A stretch of DNA of 23,302 nucleotides. Source: JAVDCA01 sp036491235 (GTDB lineage Bacteria; Pseudomonadota; Alphaproteobacteria; Rhizobiales; Xanthobacteraceae). Shown here one piece after another: positions 22,194 through 23,302 of the stretch. The stretch lies in assembly GCA_036491235.1 (NCBI GenBank), contig DASXCK010000442.1:1-23302 (forward strand). Reading direction: 5' to 3'. Each line of letters starts with the position of its first letter. Within the stretch, counting starts at the first letter, position 1. The notes under the pieces are model-generated. The model was not told the DNA's origin. It ran no database searches and worked only from the letters and a program-made list of their open reading frames with translations. The position numbers were made by a program, and so were the translations under genes.

Positions 22194-22232
22194 GCTCTCC
22201 GGTGAATTGAGCAGCGGCAACCGTGCCAGGCA

Positions 22233-23302
22233 CTAGCGCCGCGCGTTTGTGCATTCCGTCGCTTGGCCGGAATAGCGCAGTATGCCCGCACGGAGATCGA
22301 TCGAGTTCACGTCAGCAACGCCGTTCTTCTTGAAGCCGAACTTGATGATGTCGCCGTCAATGCTCACGAACTGTTGCAGGTTGATGGCGTCGGCCGCCAT
22401 GGAGCCGCTCGTTATGATCTTGCCGTAGACGCCGTCGCGCATCTCCATGACCTGGTTCTGGCTTTCGATCTTCACGTACTTCGCCTTCGTATCGATCGAC
22501 ACGAGCGACTTGGCCGTTTTGGTGCTGCTGCCGTAGGTCCCCATGTCGCACCAGAGAACGATGTCAAATTGAGGCTGGGCGGACACCTGAAGCTCCGCGA
22601 GCTTCGCCGGGGCTTCCGTCGAGCCCAACGCCGAAGCCGATTGGTACCAGCTGATCGCTTGGGCGACATTTTTCGGCGTCCCAATGCCCCTCTCGTACAA
22701 GAGTCCCACGGTATATTGCGCCCGAGCTTTGAGATGATTTGTCACTTCAGCGGGAAGACCAATCTGATCTTCAACACGTGCCTCTGCAGCCCTAAGAGTC
22801 CACCGCAGGGCTGCAGCCCGGTCTTCCTTCACCCCCTGTCCCAACAGGTACATGGCTCCGATCCTGATCTGAGAATTGATCTGGCTTTGACCCGCAGCTT
22901 TCAGTGACCATGCCATCGCCGCCGCGTAGTCTTGCTTCACACCCTGGCCTTCGTAATACATCTGGGCGATGACGTCCTGCGCTAGCGCGTTGCCTTGCGC
23001 GCCCGCCTTCTCAAGCCACCTCAAGGCTTCGGCGTAGTCCCGCTTGACGCCGAGGCCCTCGCGGTACATCCAGCCGATATTCAACAGAGCGACGGAGTCG
23101 CCTTCCGCCACGCCCTGTCGAAAAAGGCGCATTGCGGTCGCGTAATTCTTTCGTTCCAGGGCCTGTACACCCTGCACGGTTACCGGATGCGATGCCTCAG
23201 CCGCCGCCGGCGGGGTCGCTGCCCCCGCGACGATCGCGAGCGCAAGTATCGAGCTGAAAAAGACGGACGATCTGCGCCATCTTCTTAGCGGATTTTGCCA
23301 TA
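22233..23302 (-). CDS. Secreted Sel1-repeat protein, 5'-partial
   Basis: The frame is open to the right edge, and no ATG occurs in the N-terminal part, so the start lies outside. Translating inward from the edge gives RRWRRSSVFFSSILALAIVA followed by GAATPPAAAEA, a clear signal peptide with a likely AxA cleavage site. Four Sel1-like TPR units follow (IGWMYREGLGVKRDYAEALRW; MYYEGQGVKQDYAAAMAW; AMYLLGQGVKEDRAAALRW; LLYERGIGTPKNVAQAISWY). The last 120 or so residues form a beta-rich domain I do not recognise (FDIVLWCDMGTYGSSTK through DLRAGILRYSGQATEC). Sel1 repeats mediate protein contacts; this should be a periplasmic or exported protein. It converges on DUF736 and may mark the return to chromosome or belong to the island. 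Confidence 0.85.
   Translation of the reverse strand, partial: WQNPLRRWRRSSVFFSSILALAIVAGAATPPAAAEASHPVTVQGVQALERKNYATAMRLFRQGVAEGDSVALLNIGWMYREGLGVKRDYAEALRWLEKAGAQGNALAQDVIAQMYYEGQGVKQDYAAAMAWSLKAAGQSQINSQIRIGAMYLLGQGVKEDRAAALRWTLRAAEARVEDQIGLPAEVTNHLKARAQYTVGLLYERGIGTPKNVAQAISWYQSASALGSTEAPAKLAELQVSAQPQFDIVLWCDMGTYGSSTKTAKSLVSIDTKAKYVKIESQNQVMEMRDGVYGKIITSGSMAADAINLQQFVSIDGDIIKFGFKKNGVADVNSIDLRAGILRYSGQATECTNARR

Noticed and set aside
1..23302. CRISPR array, rRNA genes, or complete insertion sequences
   Set aside because: No regularly spaced direct repeats, rRNA sequence or transposase gene with terminal repeats is visible in the window.

Overview
The window is high-GC alphaproteobacterial chromosomal DNA, most likely from the Hyphomicrobiales (Bradyrhizobium/Rhodopseudomonas/Xanthobacteraceae side). 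The evidence is protein similarity recognised by eye, the arrangement xseB - dxs - tlyA - RNA methyltransferase typical of that order, and several intergenic palindromic repeats of the kind common in those genomes. No database search was possible, so the taxonomy is an inference.

Positions 1-17755 are core chromosome. A 5'-truncated CtpA-type S41 peptidase on the + strand ends in a clear hairpin terminator. After it almost everything lies on the - strand: a cytoplasmic BisC-type molybdoenzyme (1181-3493); an Fe-S RNA methyltransferase overlapping tlyA (3576-5535); two tandem membrane-anchored PAS-GGDEF diguanylate cyclases (5586-8296); dxs with its terminator (8471-10460); a pirin (10882-11796); xseB (11973-12224); a class II-type histone deacetylase family protein (12275-13204); and a lipid/CoA block of SDR oxidoreductase, enoyl-CoA hydratase/isomerase and a DmdC-like acyl-CoA dehydrogenase (13400-17046). 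Palindromic repeats sit in most gaps. The cyclases and the pirin look like insertions into an otherwise conserved xseB-dxs-tlyA-methyltransferase neighbourhood.

A tRNA-Gln(UUG) gene at 17681-17755 marks the switch to accessory DNA. From there to about 22200 lies what looks like a decayed genomic island or integrative element. It carries a compact - strand operon for a bacterial ubiquitin-like conjugation pathway, transcribed in this order: the C-terminal remnant of an S8 (subtilisin-like) peptidase, a Multi_ubiq-type ubiquitin-like protein, an E2-like protein, a JAMM-E1 (ThiF) fusion, and a DUF6527 Cys-rich protein. Gaps are 15, 5 and 7 bases, then a 4-base GTGA overlap. Next to it are a structured non-coding stretch and a DUF736 gene, a family commonly carried by rhizobial ICEs. 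No integrase is visible. A secreted Sel1-repeat protein runs off the right edge.

The operon is the main point of interest. It has Ubl, E1, E2 and a metallo-isopeptidase signature in four adjacent genes. The E1 has no cysteine where ThiF/E1 enzymes usually have one, the Ubl ends directly in a single glycine, and the associated protease has lost its catalytic domain. Related operons are known from comparative genomics and from recent bacterial ubiquitination-like (Bil/Bub) work, so the system class is not new. This variant and its truncated, tRNA-linked context deserve a check.
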